From Ichthyophis bannanicus (lineage: Eukaryota; Chordata; Amphibia; Gymnophiona; Ichthyophiidae), in assembly GCA_033557465.1 (NCBI GenBank), contig CM066033.1, forward strand, positions 586,922,438 to 586,986,437: a stretch of DNA of 64,000 nucleotides, written 5' to 3'. A model generated the notes under the pieces. It worked only from the letters and a program-made list of their open reading frames with translations. It did not search any database and was not told where the DNA came from. The position numbers and the translations under genes were made by a program. How positions within the stretch are numbered: position 1 is the first letter of the stretch; every line of letters begins with the position of its first letter. Shown here piece by piece: positions 44,092 through 54,947 of the stretch.

Positions 44092-46026
44092 CCTTTGCTT
44101 ATTTTAAATCATTCTGTTTCTCCTTGTTCCGTTCAAGCTGTTGCTTCTTGATCAATGTACAGATTGCGCAAGAGAACGATCAGGTGTTCTGGTATACCCA
44201 TGCTTCTTAATGTGGCCCAGAGTTTCTCGTGGTTTACACAGTCAAAAGCCTTACTATAGTCAATAAAGCACAAATAGATATCCTTTTGGTATTCTTTAGT
44301 CTTTTCAAGGATCCATCTCACATCCACAATGATGTCTCTCGTTCCTCACCCTTTCCTGAACCCTGCTTGCACTTCAGGTAGTTCTTGTTCCAGGTATGGT
44401 TGTAGTCTCTTTTGAATAATCTTCAGTAGAATCTTGCTGGCATGTGGGATCAGAGCGATTGTGCGATAATTTCCACAGTCAGTTGGATCACCTTTCTTTA
44501 GTATTGGTATAAATACAGATCTTTTCCAGTCAGTTGGCCATGATGTTGTCTTCCATATTTCTTGGCAGAGCCTTGTAAGTACGGTAACAGCTGCATCAGA
44601 TTGCTGCAATACTTCTATGGGAATGCTATAAATGCCTGGTGCTTTGTTCTTTGATAAGGCTTTCAATGCTATTTCAACTTCTTCTTTCATCACCAATGGT
44701 TCCCGATCATAAGGTACAGGTTGAAACAGCTGTTGGTCCACTTGATCTTTATCATATAAAATTCCTTCCACCTTTTCTTGATCTTCTCAGCATCATTCAA
44801 CATAGAACCTTGAGCATCTTGTAACATTCCAATTCGAGGCTGGAACTTTTTCTTTAACTCTCGTAGATTTAGGAAAACCGATCTTGTTCTTCCACTAATA
44901 GTTTCTGCTTCTATTTCCTTGCAAGTGTCATTGTAGTACTTTTCCTTGTCCTGTCTTGCTGCACGTTGGAAATCTCTGTTGAGTTCTGCGATTGTCTTTC
45001 TTTCTCCTCTGGCTTTAGCTTCTCTGTGTTTCTGGGCAATTTTCAGAGTTTCTTCCGTCATCCATTTTGGCCGTTTTTGCTTTTTCACTTTTTGTAGAGA
45101 CTTCTCGCTTTCTTCCAACACAACCTTCTTGATGTCATTCCATAACTCTTCCGGAGCTCTGTCATTTGTATCTAAAGTAGCAAATCGATTTTGCAGGCAG
45201 TCTTTAAATTCCAGTGGTATATTCTCAAGGCCATATTTTGCTGCATTCATGAGTGGTTTGCTCTTTTTCAACTTTTGCTTGAGTTTGCATACTAGTAGTT
45301 GATGATCTGTACCACAGTCAGCTCCAGGTTTTGTTTTTGTTGATATTACAGAGTTTTTCCATCGTTGACTTCCACAGATGTAGTCAATTTGATTTTTATA
45401 CAATCCATTGGGTGAAGTCCATGTGTACAGTCGCCGCTTGTGTTGCTGGAAGAAGGTGTTTGAGATGAATAGATTGTTGGTCTTGCAGAATTCTATCAGT
45501 CTTTCTCCAGCTTCATTTCTGTTGCTACGTCCATATTTTCCAACTACTTTGCCTTCTTCTTTGTTGCCAACTTTTGCGTTCAAGGATATCCTGTTTGCAT
45601 GTTCTGTCAATTTCAACTTGTACTTGTTCATAGAACTCTTCAATTTCATTCTCTTCTGCAGCTGTTGTTAGGACATATACTTGAATTATAGTTGTGTTGA
45701 TAGGCATTCCTCATAGACGAATAGAGATTAAGCATTCACTGACTGCATTGTATTTCATTACAGTTCTTGCAAGTTTCTTCTTTATTATAAATGCAACACC
45801 ATTTCTTCTTTGTCTTTCATTTCCAGCATAGTAGACCATGTGATCATCTGATGCAAAGTGCCCGATGCCAGTCCATTTCAGTTCGCTGACACCCAACAGA
45901 TCAAGTTGTACACGTTCCATTTCATTCTTGACCACCTCCAACTTCCCTTGGTTCATGCTTCGTACGTTCCATGTTCCAATGTGTAAGACATCTTTACAGC
46001 TTCTGACTCTCATTTCATGCAACAAT

Positions 46027-46600
46027 AGATAAGTACTTTTCTGTCACTATATATACTATTAAACTATTTTGTTATTTCAGCCTTTAATTATCAAGAAAAA
46101 CTGATACTTCTGTTTCTCTTATTTCACAGAAAAGCAAGACAATTTACCAGTTTCAGGATCAAGTATGAGTGTCTCCCCATGTTCCCCCTAAAACATTCAG
46201 AAGCATGTTTAATAAAGTGCAGTAACATTTAATGAAGAGTTTAGCATGTGCAAAGTGGTTAGTGTGGGATTGCAGTAACTGCTACTGCGTGTCAAAACAG
46301 CGTGAAAAAAATCCCACTCTAACTGCTTAGCATTGGATGGGATGGGGACTGGGTGGGTTAGAGGTGGAAAGTGGGCATTGACTGCACACGACAGTTATCA
46401 CAAAGTTACTACTACAACTACGACTCATTTGTATAGCGCTACAAAGCGTATGCAGCTCTCTAAAGATACAATGTAAAAGATGGTGCCTGCTCATCAGAGT
46501 TTATAATCTAGTCAAGACAGACAACACAACAGCTGTGGACAAGGATACATCTAGGGGAATGGTAAGTTAACACATAGGAGACTAAGCGGAACAGGACCCA
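46027..46600. other. Non-coding; contains an L2-type D tail (minus strand)
   Basis: 46405-46500 on the minus strand reads GTAGCGCTATACAAATGAG followed by TAG-type repeats, like the L2-type D 3' end at 26155-26180. The rest shows no gene. It is the pre-insertion flank of RTE-2. Confidence 0.5.
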
Positions 46601-46779
46601 AAAGCAGCCTCGGAGACTTAATTAACACATGCTAATCGTCAATGCTGCATTAGCACAGGTGCTCTTACTGCCACCTCAATGGGCAGGTGATATTCCTCAG
46701 TGCTATAACTGCAGGGGTCCATGCTGGGCTTGCCCCCCAGTTGGTGTAGACTGTTGGACTTACTAGGGCTCATTCCATC

Positions 46780-46965
46780 CCGGACGTCCATCCCCTCTGT
46801 ATGTCTGGTCTGAGCCGGATGTACAGAGGGGCTGGCGATTCTGATCCCGCAGGGCATGTCTAGCCCCACAGGATCAGTATCATGACCAGTCATTTACGTG
46901 CAGGCTGGGACTAACTCAGTCAGGGCTTTTAAATGGAGACGCGGCACCATGGCAACCAGTATTTG
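46780..46965. repeat. GC-rich interspersed repeat, copy 3
   Basis: GATTCTGATCCCGCAGGGCA then TCTAGCCCCACAGGATCAG, followed by CTAACTCAGTCAGG and GCACCATGGCAAC, collinear with 2574-2770. The CR1-A3 copy begins immediately after it, so CR1-A3 may have inserted into this repeat. Confidence 0.5.
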
Positions 46966-48702
46966 GTATTTACTGAGGAAGATGTAGAGATGTTACCCAT
47001 GACTGAAGTGGTATTTAAAGATGTGGAAGAATTGAAGGAAATATTGATACATCGGGAAGATATATTACAACTATTAGATAAACTGAAGAGTAGCAAATCA
47101 CCTGGGACGGATGGTATACATCCAAGGGTGTTGAAAGAACTGTAATATGAGATTTCAGACCTGCTATTAGTAATCTGTGATCTATCATTAAAATCATCTG
47201 TAATACCTGAAGATTGGAGGATCTCCAATGTAACGCCAATTTTTAAAAAGGGTTCCAGGGGTGATCCGGGAAACTACAGACCGGTGAGCCTGACGTCAGT
47301 ACCAGGAAAAATGGTAGAAACCATCATAAAGAACAACATTACTCAGCATGTAGATAGTCATGGCCTAATGGGAGACAGCCAACATTGCTTTAGACAAGGA
47401 AGATCTTGTCTTACTAATCTGTTATGTTTTTTTGAAGGTGTGAATAAACAGGTGGACAAAGGTGAGTCAGTTGATATAGTGTATCTGGACTTTCAGAAAG
47501 CCTTTGACAAGGTCCCTCATCAGAGACTTTTAGCAAAACTAAAGAGTCATGGGATAGGAAGCAGTGCACTATTGTGGATCAGGAACTGGTTAAAAGATAG
47601 AAAGCAGAGGGTAGGGCTAAATGGCCAATTTTCCCAATGGAGAAAGGTGAATAGTGGTGTACCCCAGGGATCTGTGCTGGGTCCAATGCTTTTTGACATA
47701 TTCATAAATGACCTGGAAAAGGGAATAACGAGTGAGGTTATCAAATTTGCAGATGACACAAAACTATTTAAAGTTGTTAAAACACAAGAGGATTGTGGAA
47801 AATTGCAAGAGGATCTTGATAAATTGGAAGACTGGGCATCAAAATGGCAGATGAAATTTAATGTGGACAAGTGCAAAGTTAGGCACCTAGGGAAGAACAA
47901 CCCAAACTATGGTTACAAGATGCAAGGTTCCACATTAGGAACCACCACCCAGGAAAACGATTTAGGCGTCATTGTGGATAATATGCTAAAACCCTCGGCC
48001 CAGTGTGCAGCAGTGGCCAAGAGAGCAAATAGAATGCTAGGTATGATAAGGAAAGGAATGGAAAATAAAACAAAAGATATTATAATGCCTCTACTGTATA
48101 TTGTTCCATGGTGAGACCGCGTCTTGAATATTGTGTGGAATTCTGGGCGCCGTATCTTAAAAAGGATATAGCGTTATTAGAAAAGGTTCAGAGAAGAGCC
48201 ACCAAAATGGTAAAGTTAGGGCTCTTTAACCGGGAAAAGAGACGGCTGAGGGGAGATATGATAGAAGTCTATAAATTAATGAACGGAGTGGAACAGGTAA
48301 ACGTAGATCGATTGTTTACTTTATCAGAACATAGAAAGACTAGGGGACATGCAATGAAGCTACAGGGTAAACTATTAAAAGAAAATATTTTTTCACTCAA
48401 CGTGTAATCAAACTCTGGAATTTGTTACCAGAGGATGTAGTAAAGGCTGTTAGTGTAGCTGGGTTTAAAAAAGGTTTGGACAAGTTCCTGGAGGAAAGGT
48501 CCATAAACCATTATTAAGAAGGGACCCAGGATATCAATGCTTGACCCAGTACAAGCGTTGTGGAACCTGTGTCTTTTGGGGAAACTGCTAGGTACGTATG
48601 ACCTAGATTGTCCACTGTTGGAAACAGGGTACTGGGTTTGATGGACCTTGGTCTGACCCAGTATGGCATATCTTATGTTCTTATGTTCTCATGTCCTTAT
48701 AA
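46966..48702 (+). pseudogene. CR1-A3, 5'-truncated and damaged
   Basis: It begins in the linker before RT (TTTACTGAGGAAGATGTAG). An in-frame TAA at 47143-47145 precedes the RT core (47284-48114: [36 protein letters not shown]). A small insertion near 48090-48105 shifts the frame. The C-terminal part (48108-48407) lacks the segment encoding [13 protein letters not shown], a 39-bp deletion compared with CR1-A4. Another short deletion near 48377 shifts the frame again. The 3' terminus has the TTATGTTC octamers. It is closest to CR1-A4. Confidence 0.9.
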
Positions 48703-49177
48703 TTTCAGTTTTGGAAACAAGAAAAAGTCACAGGGTGCGAGGTCAGGTATTTATTAATTTATTTAATAAATATACATTTATATACCGTGTTTTCCCAAGT
48801 ATCAAACACGGTTTCCATGGAACAATGATATGAATTGTACAACAGGTACTCGATTCACTTACATTATAACTGTTGGAACTATTTACATTAAACTGTTGGG
48901 TTTACAATAAACGTATGAACAAATACTTGATTCCATTGTATAAAACTATTTACATTGAGCTGTTGGATTTACAATCCAATTACATGGCATCAGTTGAACT
49001 ATTTACAATACGCTATTCGGACAGCAGTGAGGGTAGTTTTTATTTACTTGGAGTTTATCACATGGGATTGTAAGGCGGTCAGCCTGAATGGTGGGTTAGC
49101 TGCTCAGGCTGACTGTTGTGGGAGTGAGAAGTGTTGAATTCGGTACACTTGTGAGGGATAATTAGGGGGCTAAAGTG
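48703..49177. other. L2-type 3' end (minus) and tandem-like AT repeat
   Basis: 48745-48815 on the minus strand reads CCGTGTTTGATACTTGGG...CGGTATATAAATG and an AATAAATTAATAAATA tail, an L2-type terminus. It is followed by two or three diverged units containing AACTATTTACA (about 48875-49010). No gene. Confidence 0.5.
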
Positions 49178-49180
49178 TAG

Positions 49181-50569
49181 CATGTAGATAGTCATGACCT
49201 AATGGGAGACAGCCAACATGGCTTTAGACAAGGAAGATCTTGTCTTACTAATCTTTTATGTTTTTTTAAAGGAGTGAATAATCAGGTGGACAAAGGTGAG
49301 TCGGTTGATATTGTGTATCTGGACTTTCAGAAAGCCTTTGACAAGGTCCCTCATGAGAGACTTTTGGCAAAACTAAAGAGTCATGGGATAGGAGGCAGTG
49401 TACTATTGTGGATCAGGAACTGGTTAAAAGATAGAAAGCAGAGGGTAGGGCTAAATGGCCAATTTTCCCAATGGAGAAAGGTGAATAGTGGTGTACCCCA
49501 GGGATCTGTGCTGGGTCCTCTGCTTTTTGACATATTCATAAATGACCTGGAAAGTGGAATAACGAGTGAGGCTATCAAATTTGCAGATGACACAAAACTA
49601 TTTAAAGTTGTTAAAACCCAAGAGGATTGTGGAAAATTGCAAAAGGATCTTGATAAATTGGAAGACTGGGCATCAAAATGGCAGATGAAATTTAATGTGG
49701 ACAAGTGCAAGGTTATGCACCTAGGGAAGAACAACCCAAACTATGGTTACACGATGCAAGGTTCCACATTAGGAACCACCACCCAGGAAAAAGATTTAGG
49801 CGTCATTGTGGATACCATGTTAAAACCCTCGGCCCAGTGTGCAGCAGCAGCCAAGAGAGCAAATAGAATGCTAGGTATGATAAGGAAAGGAATGGAAAAT
49901 AAAACAAAAGATATTATAATGCCTCTATATCGTTCCATGGTGAGACCGCACCTTGAATATTGTGTGCCATTCTGGTCGCCGTATCTTAAAAAGGATATAG
50001 CGATTTTAGAAAAGGTTCAGAGAAGAGCCACCAAAATGGTAAAGGGGATGGAAGGATACTCCTATGAAGAAAGGCTAAAAAGGTTAGGGCTCTTTAACCT
50101 GGAAAAGAGACGGCTGAGGGGAGATATGATAGAAGTATATAAATTAATGAACGGAGTGGAACGGGTAAACGTAGATCGATTGTTTACCTTATCAGAATAT
50201 AGAAAGACTAGGGGACATGCAATGAAGCTACAGGGTAAACTATTTAAGACTAATAAAAGAAAATATTTTTTCACTCAACGTGTAATCAAACTCTGGAATT
50301 TGTTACCAGAGGATGTAGTAAAGGCTGTTAGTGTAGCTGGGTTTAAAAAAGGTTTGGACAAGTTCCTGGAGGAAAGGTCCATAAACCATTATTAAGAAGG
50401 GACCCAGGATATCAATGCTTGAACCAATACAAGCATTGTGGAACCTGTGTCCCTTGGGGAAACTGCTAGGTACATATGACCTAGATTGGCCACTGTTGGA
50501 AACAGAATACTGGGCTTGATGGACCTTGGTCTGACCCAGTATAGCATATCTTATGTTCTTATGTTCTTA
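49181..50569 (+). mobile_element. CR1-A4, 5'-truncated, RT remnant open
   Basis: It starts GCATGTAGATAGTCATGACC within the RT. The 397-codon frame at 49202-50395 is uninterrupted from HGFRQGRSC through [24 protein letters not shown] and FADDTKLF to the C-terminal [16 protein letters not shown]. The 3' UTR and TTATGTTC repeats end at 50569. It is the cleanest of the truncated CR1-A copies with CR1-A2 and is likely young. It is inserted against a CR1-C copy on the opposite strand. Confidence 0.93.
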
Positions 50570-51700
50570 TTAAAGCCTCAACATCTGGGATCTTATTTCC
50601 CAGGCTACTGGCATTTATACACACCACTTTCCAGATGTTGCCCCTTTTACCCATTTCTACAGAGGTATTTAGTGTTTCACTTACCTGGGAGCTTTCTTTA
50701 CCCATCCCGAACAAATCTAGTTTAAAGCTTTCTTCAGTAGGTTAGCCAGTCTGCTGTGGAAGACACTTTGACCTTTCTTGGACACATGGACACCATCTCT
50801 GTTCTGCTGCCCTCGTAATGTCATCCCATGGTCCAAGAAACCAAAACTATCTAGATGATACCATCCACATAGCCATGCATTCATCTCCAGGATGTGAGCT
50901 TCTCTGCCTCGGTCTTTATGCTCAACAGGGAGGACTGAGAAGAATACCACCTGGCACCTATCTACTTCATCCTACGTCCCACAGCCATTAAGTCAATTTT
51001 GGTATGCTTAGAGGGAGACCTAGCAGTATCATTTGTGCTGACATGGATGAGCAACATTGGATAATAGTCAGTAGGCTTGATCAATCTCAGCAAATTCTCT
51101 AACATCTCAGATTTTGACATCTGGCAGACAACACACCTCTCTGTACATCAAGTCTGGTCAGCAGATGGACCCCAGGGTACCTCTCAGAAGAGAGTCACCA
51201 ACCACCACTACCCTTCGCTTCCTTGTTGTCACTGATTCTGCAACTTTGGGGTACCCAAGCTTTGGTTCTTCCCTTTCTAAAGATGTTTTCACCTTCTCCA
51301 CTTCCAGGGCTACATACTAGTTATTCATTTCAAGGGCTGATGAAGATGGATTGTTGATTCTGTAGGCTCTGGTGACTCTTGTCCAATTCTCTTCATTCTG
51401 TATCCTCCCATCTTCATCTCTGTCAGAGAGCTTGGATATTTCAAGAAGCATTTCATCAATGTACTTCACGCTGTCTCGAATGCTTTTCAGCCTTGCCACC
51501 TCTTCTCTGAGCTCCTTCACTTATTTCATGAGGTCTTCAGCTTGCAGGCATCCTGCACATGGAATTGGTTCTTCAACTGGCATCGTGCTCTCTGGACAGA
51601 GGGAGAAACTGTAACAGGGACAACAACTTTGGCAATACGATTTTTCCCAGCCATCTTTCAGTTGGTGGAGCTTTGGTACCTGTCAAAGTAAATGAGAGAC
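50570..51700 (-). pseudogene. CR1 LINE, family C: ORF1 (esterase) and start of ORF2
   Basis: Minus strand. MAGKNRIAKVVVPVTVSPSV starts at 51654. A Cys-containing segment and a coiled coil follow (51317-51520: MKELREEVARLKSIRDSVKY), then decayed esterase blocks: HVSTNDTARS near 51040 and DGVHVSKKGQSVFHSRLANL ending at 50717. After the ORF1 stop, MGKRGNIWKVVCINASSLGN then KIPDVEAL (about 50660-50575) is the start of the ORF2 endonuclease. The rest of ORF2 is missing because the copy meets CR1-A4 at 50569/50570. Many stops and shifts make it older than CR1-A. Confidence 0.75.
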
Positions 51701-51720
51701 CTACCGAAATACTCTAACTT

Positions 51721-52113
51721 TTCATAAGAACATAAGTACATTAGATATGCCATACTGGGTCAGACCAAGGTCCATCAGGTCCAGTATCCTGTTTCCAGCA
51801 GTGGCCAATCTAGGTCATAAGTACCTAGCAGTCTCCCCAAAAGACATAATTTCCTCAATGCTTGTACTGGATCAAGCAGTGATATCCTGGGTTCCTTCCA
51901 ATAATGGTTTATGGACCTTTCCTCCAGGAACTTGTCCAAACCTTTTTTAAACCCAGATACATTAACAGCTTTTACTACATCCTCCGGTAACAAATTCCAG
52001 AGTATGATTACACGTTAAGTGAAAAAATATTTTCTCGTATTAGTCTTAAATAAGTTACCCTGTAGCTTCATTGCATGTCCCCTAGTCTTTTTATATTCTG
52101 ATGATGTAAACAA
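51721..52113 (-). mobile_element. CR1-A5, 3' part (split by a DNA transposon)
   Basis: The CR1-A 3' UTR and C-terminus on the minus strand: AGCCCAGTATCCTG-like tail, [20 protein letters not shown] and [11 protein letters not shown]. The sequence runs into GTAAACAA at 52106-52113 and resumes at 54948, the two parts joining within the codons for the [10 protein letters not shown] segment. Confidence 0.9.
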
Positions 52114-52126
52114 CACAGGTACACTA
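52114..52126 (+). repeat. Left terminal inverted repeat
   Basis: CACAGGTACACTA, followed by an A/T run and AAACTGCCTCTAATG. Perfect 13-bp match to the complement of the right end. Confidence 0.9.
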
Positions 52127-52649
52127 AAAAAATTTTTTTTTAAACTGCCTCTAATGTTTCGATTGATTTTTACGTTTTCTGGTGCGCTGAATCCAAATCT
52201 GGTAACCAATTTGCTCCATCACGTACAGATTTTTTGCTACATTGGGTTAGCAGTTTGAGGTGAACGTTTCAGAGTGAGTGCGATCGAGATAAAAGTTTCT
52301 TGGATGAATTCTTTATACTAATTGTTTAGTAGTTACTCAAATAAGAATAAAGAAAATTGTAACAAGGCAGCACATAAGAATAGAGTAATGTCAACAAAAC
52401 ACACTGTGATGGTAGCAAAATTGTCTGCACTTAAAACAGCCACATACATGTGCACAAACATTGAGCATATAAGAGCGAGGTTAGACACAAAGCAAAGCAA
52501 AGAAATGTGCAAAAAATGTTGTACAGGTATGTATGTAAGAATAGAAAATGCAAACCGCACCATTGCAATACATGAAGACAAACACCCGATGGTGTGAAAA
52601 TAAAATTCTAATAAATGAGATCCGACACTGTGGTAATAACTAGCAAATT

Positions 52650-52655
52650 TTTATT
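52650..52655 (-). terminator. Polyadenylation signal of the transposon ORF
   Basis: AATAAA on the minus strand, 63 bp past the ORF stop, still inside the transposon. Confidence 0.55.
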
Positions 52656-52717
52656 TCAAAGTTTAGTAAAAACACGATATTTGTCAACACAGTTTAGATT
52701 TTAAAGTCATTCTTGGG

Positions 52718-54445
52718 TCAATCAATCTCCTGGTGGGCCCGTTTCTTCTTCCCCCGAATGCTTCTCTTGGTGCGCTGCTTGGCGTATTTTTCATCTGGGG
52801 TTTCCCGCAGCAGCAACCAGCAGAAATCAGCCATCATAGTGGTGTTCCATCTTCCTTGGTACCTTCTCTCTGCGTCCTTGATGTCCTGGTGAAACCTTTC
52901 ACCTTGTTCTTCACTGTACGCCCCCAAGTTTTCGGGAAAGTAGTTCACATGGAAGTGCAAGAAATGGACTTTCAGGCTCATGTTACAGCCTTGTTCTTTG
53001 AAGGCATTGAGCATCCTGGCAACAATATCCTTATAGTTCTCATCCCGCCTGTTCCCCAAGAATTTGAGAACAACATCCTTGAAGGAATCCCAGGCTTCTT
53101 TTTCCTTCTCAGACATCGTTTCAGCGAATGCTCCATCTGAAATGAGTTTCCTTATATCAGGGCCAACAAACACTCCTTCCTTTAGCTTTGCTTCAGAAAG
53201 TCGGGGGAACTTTGAGCAAAGGTACCGAAAGCACTCACCATCTTTTGGAAGGGACTTGATGAATTGCTTAATGAGACCCAACTTAATGTGGAGAGGTGGT
53301 AATAGAATTTTATCACGAGGTACCAAGCTCTCATGAAGAAGATTTTTCTCACCGGGTCTCAAATACTCCCGAATTGGCCAGTCTTTTTTCCCCCAGTGTA
53401 GGTCGCAGGCCCAGCTATCCCACAAGCAAAGGAAGCAGGGATATTTGGTGAAACCGGATTGCTGCCCTAATAGCATGGATAAAATTTTAAAGTCTCCACA
53501 AATCATCCACTTATGCTCATCATAACGAATCTTCTGAAGAATCAGGGCCAAATTCTCGTATTTTTCTTGGAGAATAACAGAGTGAGCAATAGGAACTGAA
53601 GCAAATGTGTTGCCATTATGAAGAAGAACACCTTTTATGCTGTCTTTTGATGAATCAATGAACAGCCGCCATTCAGCAGGATCATACTTGAGTTTAAACT
53701 TTTCCATCACTCCGTATATATCGTTGCAAAATACCAAATCTTCCTCTTTGCTGAAATACTTCAAAAATTGTGTCTCGCGGTTGCGGTACCAATAAAAAGT
53801 TGTTCCTGGTGACAATAGATTTTTCTGTTTAAGCCGAGAACCTAGCAGTTGGGCAGCATCTTTTGGGAGTCCTAAATCCCGGACTAAATCATTCAATTCA
53901 GCTTGAGAGAAAAGTTCAGGTTTCGGATCTGGTTCAGTTTCAAACTCGGAAATACTGGACTCATCGGGAAAAGCCATCTGATGAGTCTCATCATGATCAG
54001 AACCGTCCACACAAATATGATCCAAAGATTTTGGTGGTTCAGGCACAGGTACTTCGTTGCTATGAGGCATAGGCCTAATTGCTGAGGGAAGGTTGGGGTA
54101 ACTTATTACGTTCTTATTTTTTAAGTTGTATCCCTTCACAATGCAAGAGCAAAAATAGCAGTCACTGCTGTGGTCTCTTTGTTCACGCCACATCATAGGT
54201 ATTCCGAAACGAAATGCTTGTTTTTTACCTTTCATCCATAAGCGTAGATCTTCCTCACATGTCTTGCACACTTTGTGAGGAGCCCACGGTTTGTTTTGAT
54301 CGCCTAACTTCAAACCGAAATAGGCGAAATATACTTTTTTAATAAATGCAGAAATGTTCCTCTGCCGCTTTTTCACGGTATATTCCCCACAAATAAAACA
54401 AAAACTGTCCAGAGAGTTGACACAACCTCTGGCTCTGTGAGCCAT
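52718..54445 (-). CDS. Putative DDE-type transposase, 575 codons, intact
   Basis: An uninterrupted ORF occupying most of the transposon. I chose the ATG at 54445 (MAHRARGCVNSL). The frame stays open to 54700, but those 85 extra residues are not zinc-finger-like and probably leader. Seen: CFIC and CKTC pairs (C16/C19, C60/C63), a likely N-terminal zinc-binding domain, then CYFC (96-99). An acidic linker covers about 145-175. LFIDSSKDS (261-269) gives D264, and MICGDFK (314-320) gives D318. CFLC (337-340) and PPLHIKLG (383-390) form a Cys/His cluster, and SEEQGERFHQD (511-521) supplies E512/E513/E516. The C-terminal tail is basic. D...D...[C2...H]...E resembles the RNase-H fold with zinc insert of RAG1/Transib/CMC transposases, which is inference. 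I recall similar uncharacterised multi-copy proteins in arthropods and other animals but cannot verify this. Confidence 0.75.
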   Translation of the reverse strand: MAHRARGCVNSLDSFCFICGEYTVKKRQRNISAFIKKVYFAYFGLKLGDQNKPWAPHKVCKTCEEDLRLWMKGKKQAFRFGIPMMWREQRDHSSDCYFCSCIVKGYNLKNKNVISYPNLPSAIRPMPHSNEVPVPEPPKSLDHICVDGSDHDETHQMAFPDESSISEFETEPDPKPELFSQAELNDLVRDLGLPKDAAQLLGSRLKQKNLLSPGTTFYWYRNRETQFLKYFSKEEDLVFCNDIYGVMEKFKLKYDPAEWRLFIDSSKDSIKGVLLHNGNTFASVPIAHSVILQEKYENLALILQKIRYDEHKWMICGDFKILSMLLGQQSGFTKYPCFLCLWDSWACDLHWGKKDWPIREYLRPGEKNLLHESLVPRDKILLPPLHIKLGLIKQFIKSLPKDGECFRYLCSKFPRLSEAKLKEGVFVGPDIRKLISDGAFAETMSEKEKEAWDSFKDVVLKFLGNRRDENYKDIVARMLNAFKEQGCNMSLKVHFLHFHVNYFPENLGAYSEEQGERFHQDIKDAERRYQGRWNTTMMADFCWLLLRETPDEKYAKQRTKRSIRGKKKRAHQEID

Positions 54446-54934
54446 CACAAATACACAGCACTGCAAACTACAACTGTAGTGAACCACTTCTGAATAAAGC
54501 TGGATTACGACTGAGCAAACAAAAGGTAATAATAAACTTGCAAGAAACTGAAATTTGACAGGAACGTTCATGTCACAACCACCGTGTTTGAGCGAGCGAA
54601 CGAGGCGAGGCGAACAGGAAAGAACATGCGCCAGCGCGAGTACTGGATTTAGCCCCCGCCTCCCAATTGTCCTGTTAATATATAAATGAATACAAAACAC
54701 TCTAAAATATCATGAGGGAGTGTTTCTAGTTAGTTAACCATTACAACCTCTATTTTGGGCCAAGAAAATAAACTGCAGTCGGCTAAAAAGAAATTATGTG
54801 AACATTCCTTATATGGGTAAGAAATCTAATTTTGCAAGAAAATGTGACGTGATGGAACATTTTGGCTATTTTTCCTGGATTCAGCACCCCAAAATCTATA
54901 GGAATCAGTTGCAAAACTGGAGGCAGTTTTTTGG

Positions 54935-54947
54935 TAGTGTACCTGTG
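54935..54947 (-). repeat. Right terminal inverted repeat
   Basis: TAGTGTACCTGTG on the plus strand. Its complement is CACAGGTACACTA and then CCAAAAAACTGCCTCCAG, matching the left end with small gaps. Confidence 0.9.

Larger units (their letters stand above)
42514..44105. repeat. 14-bp target-site duplication of the nested ORF1-only element
   Basis: CCTTTGCTTATTTT at 42514-42527 and at 44092-44105. Both copies are RTE-2 sequence and the RT reading resumes across them, so the 1,564 bp between them are a clean insertion. Confidence 0.9.
41602..46016 (-). pseudogene. RTE/BovB-type LINE, nearly full length, interrupted (RTE-2)
   Basis: Antisense element, 5' end at 46016. Endonuclease: VLHIGTWNVRSMNQGKLEVV, LLGVSELKWTGIG and VYYAGN (45711-46025). 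An in-frame TGA follows at 45711-45713, then a frameshift at about 45590. 44690-45649 covers the rest of the endonuclease (RRLYTWTSPNG, IDYICGS, GTDHQLLV) and the linker. RT is in 44346-44771 ([20 protein letters not shown]) and 44133-44327 (CFIDYSKAFDCVNHEKLW, motif A). After the nested insertion, 42111-42440 holds NLRYADDTTLLAETEDDL (motif C). The 3' end is GAGTCGACTCCGACTTGACG plus an (ACA)n tail at 41602. It is the same family as 3763-5201. Several breaks make it inactive. Confidence 0.92.
41592..46026. repeat. 10-bp target-site duplication of RTE-2
   Basis: ATGCAACAAT at 41592-41601 and again at 46017-46026, exactly outside the RTE copy. It defines the element as 41602-46016. Confidence 0.8.
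52114..54947 (-). mobile_element. DNA transposon of unassigned superfamily, TIR CACAGGTACACTA
   Basis: A 2,834-bp insertion in CR1-A5. The left end CACAGGTACACTA (52114-52126) is matched by its exact complement at 54935-54947. Subterminal similarity continues imperfectly (AAACTGCCTC and GCTGAATCC occur in both ends in mirrored order). The CR1 sequence is interrupted cleanly with CAA on both sides (52111-52113, 54948-54950), a probable 3-bp target duplication. One long ORF, a minus-strand AATAAA, and a CpG-rich stretch upstream of the ORF (about 54590-54660) complete the element. TIRs starting CAC with a 3-bp duplication are the CACTA/EnSpm pattern, but the protein shows no motif I can tie to that group. 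Confidence 0.85.

Noticed and set aside
41592..46026. Host endonuclease gene (craniofacial-development-protein-like annotation)
   Set aside because: The endonuclease is followed by RT and an RTE tail and is bracketed by a target duplication; such annotations usually come from RTE elements.
54446..54700. 85-residue N-terminal extension of the transposon ORF
   Set aside because: The frame is open, but the cysteine-paired domain begins right after the internal Met at 54445 and the upstream part looks like leader sequence, so I used the internal start.
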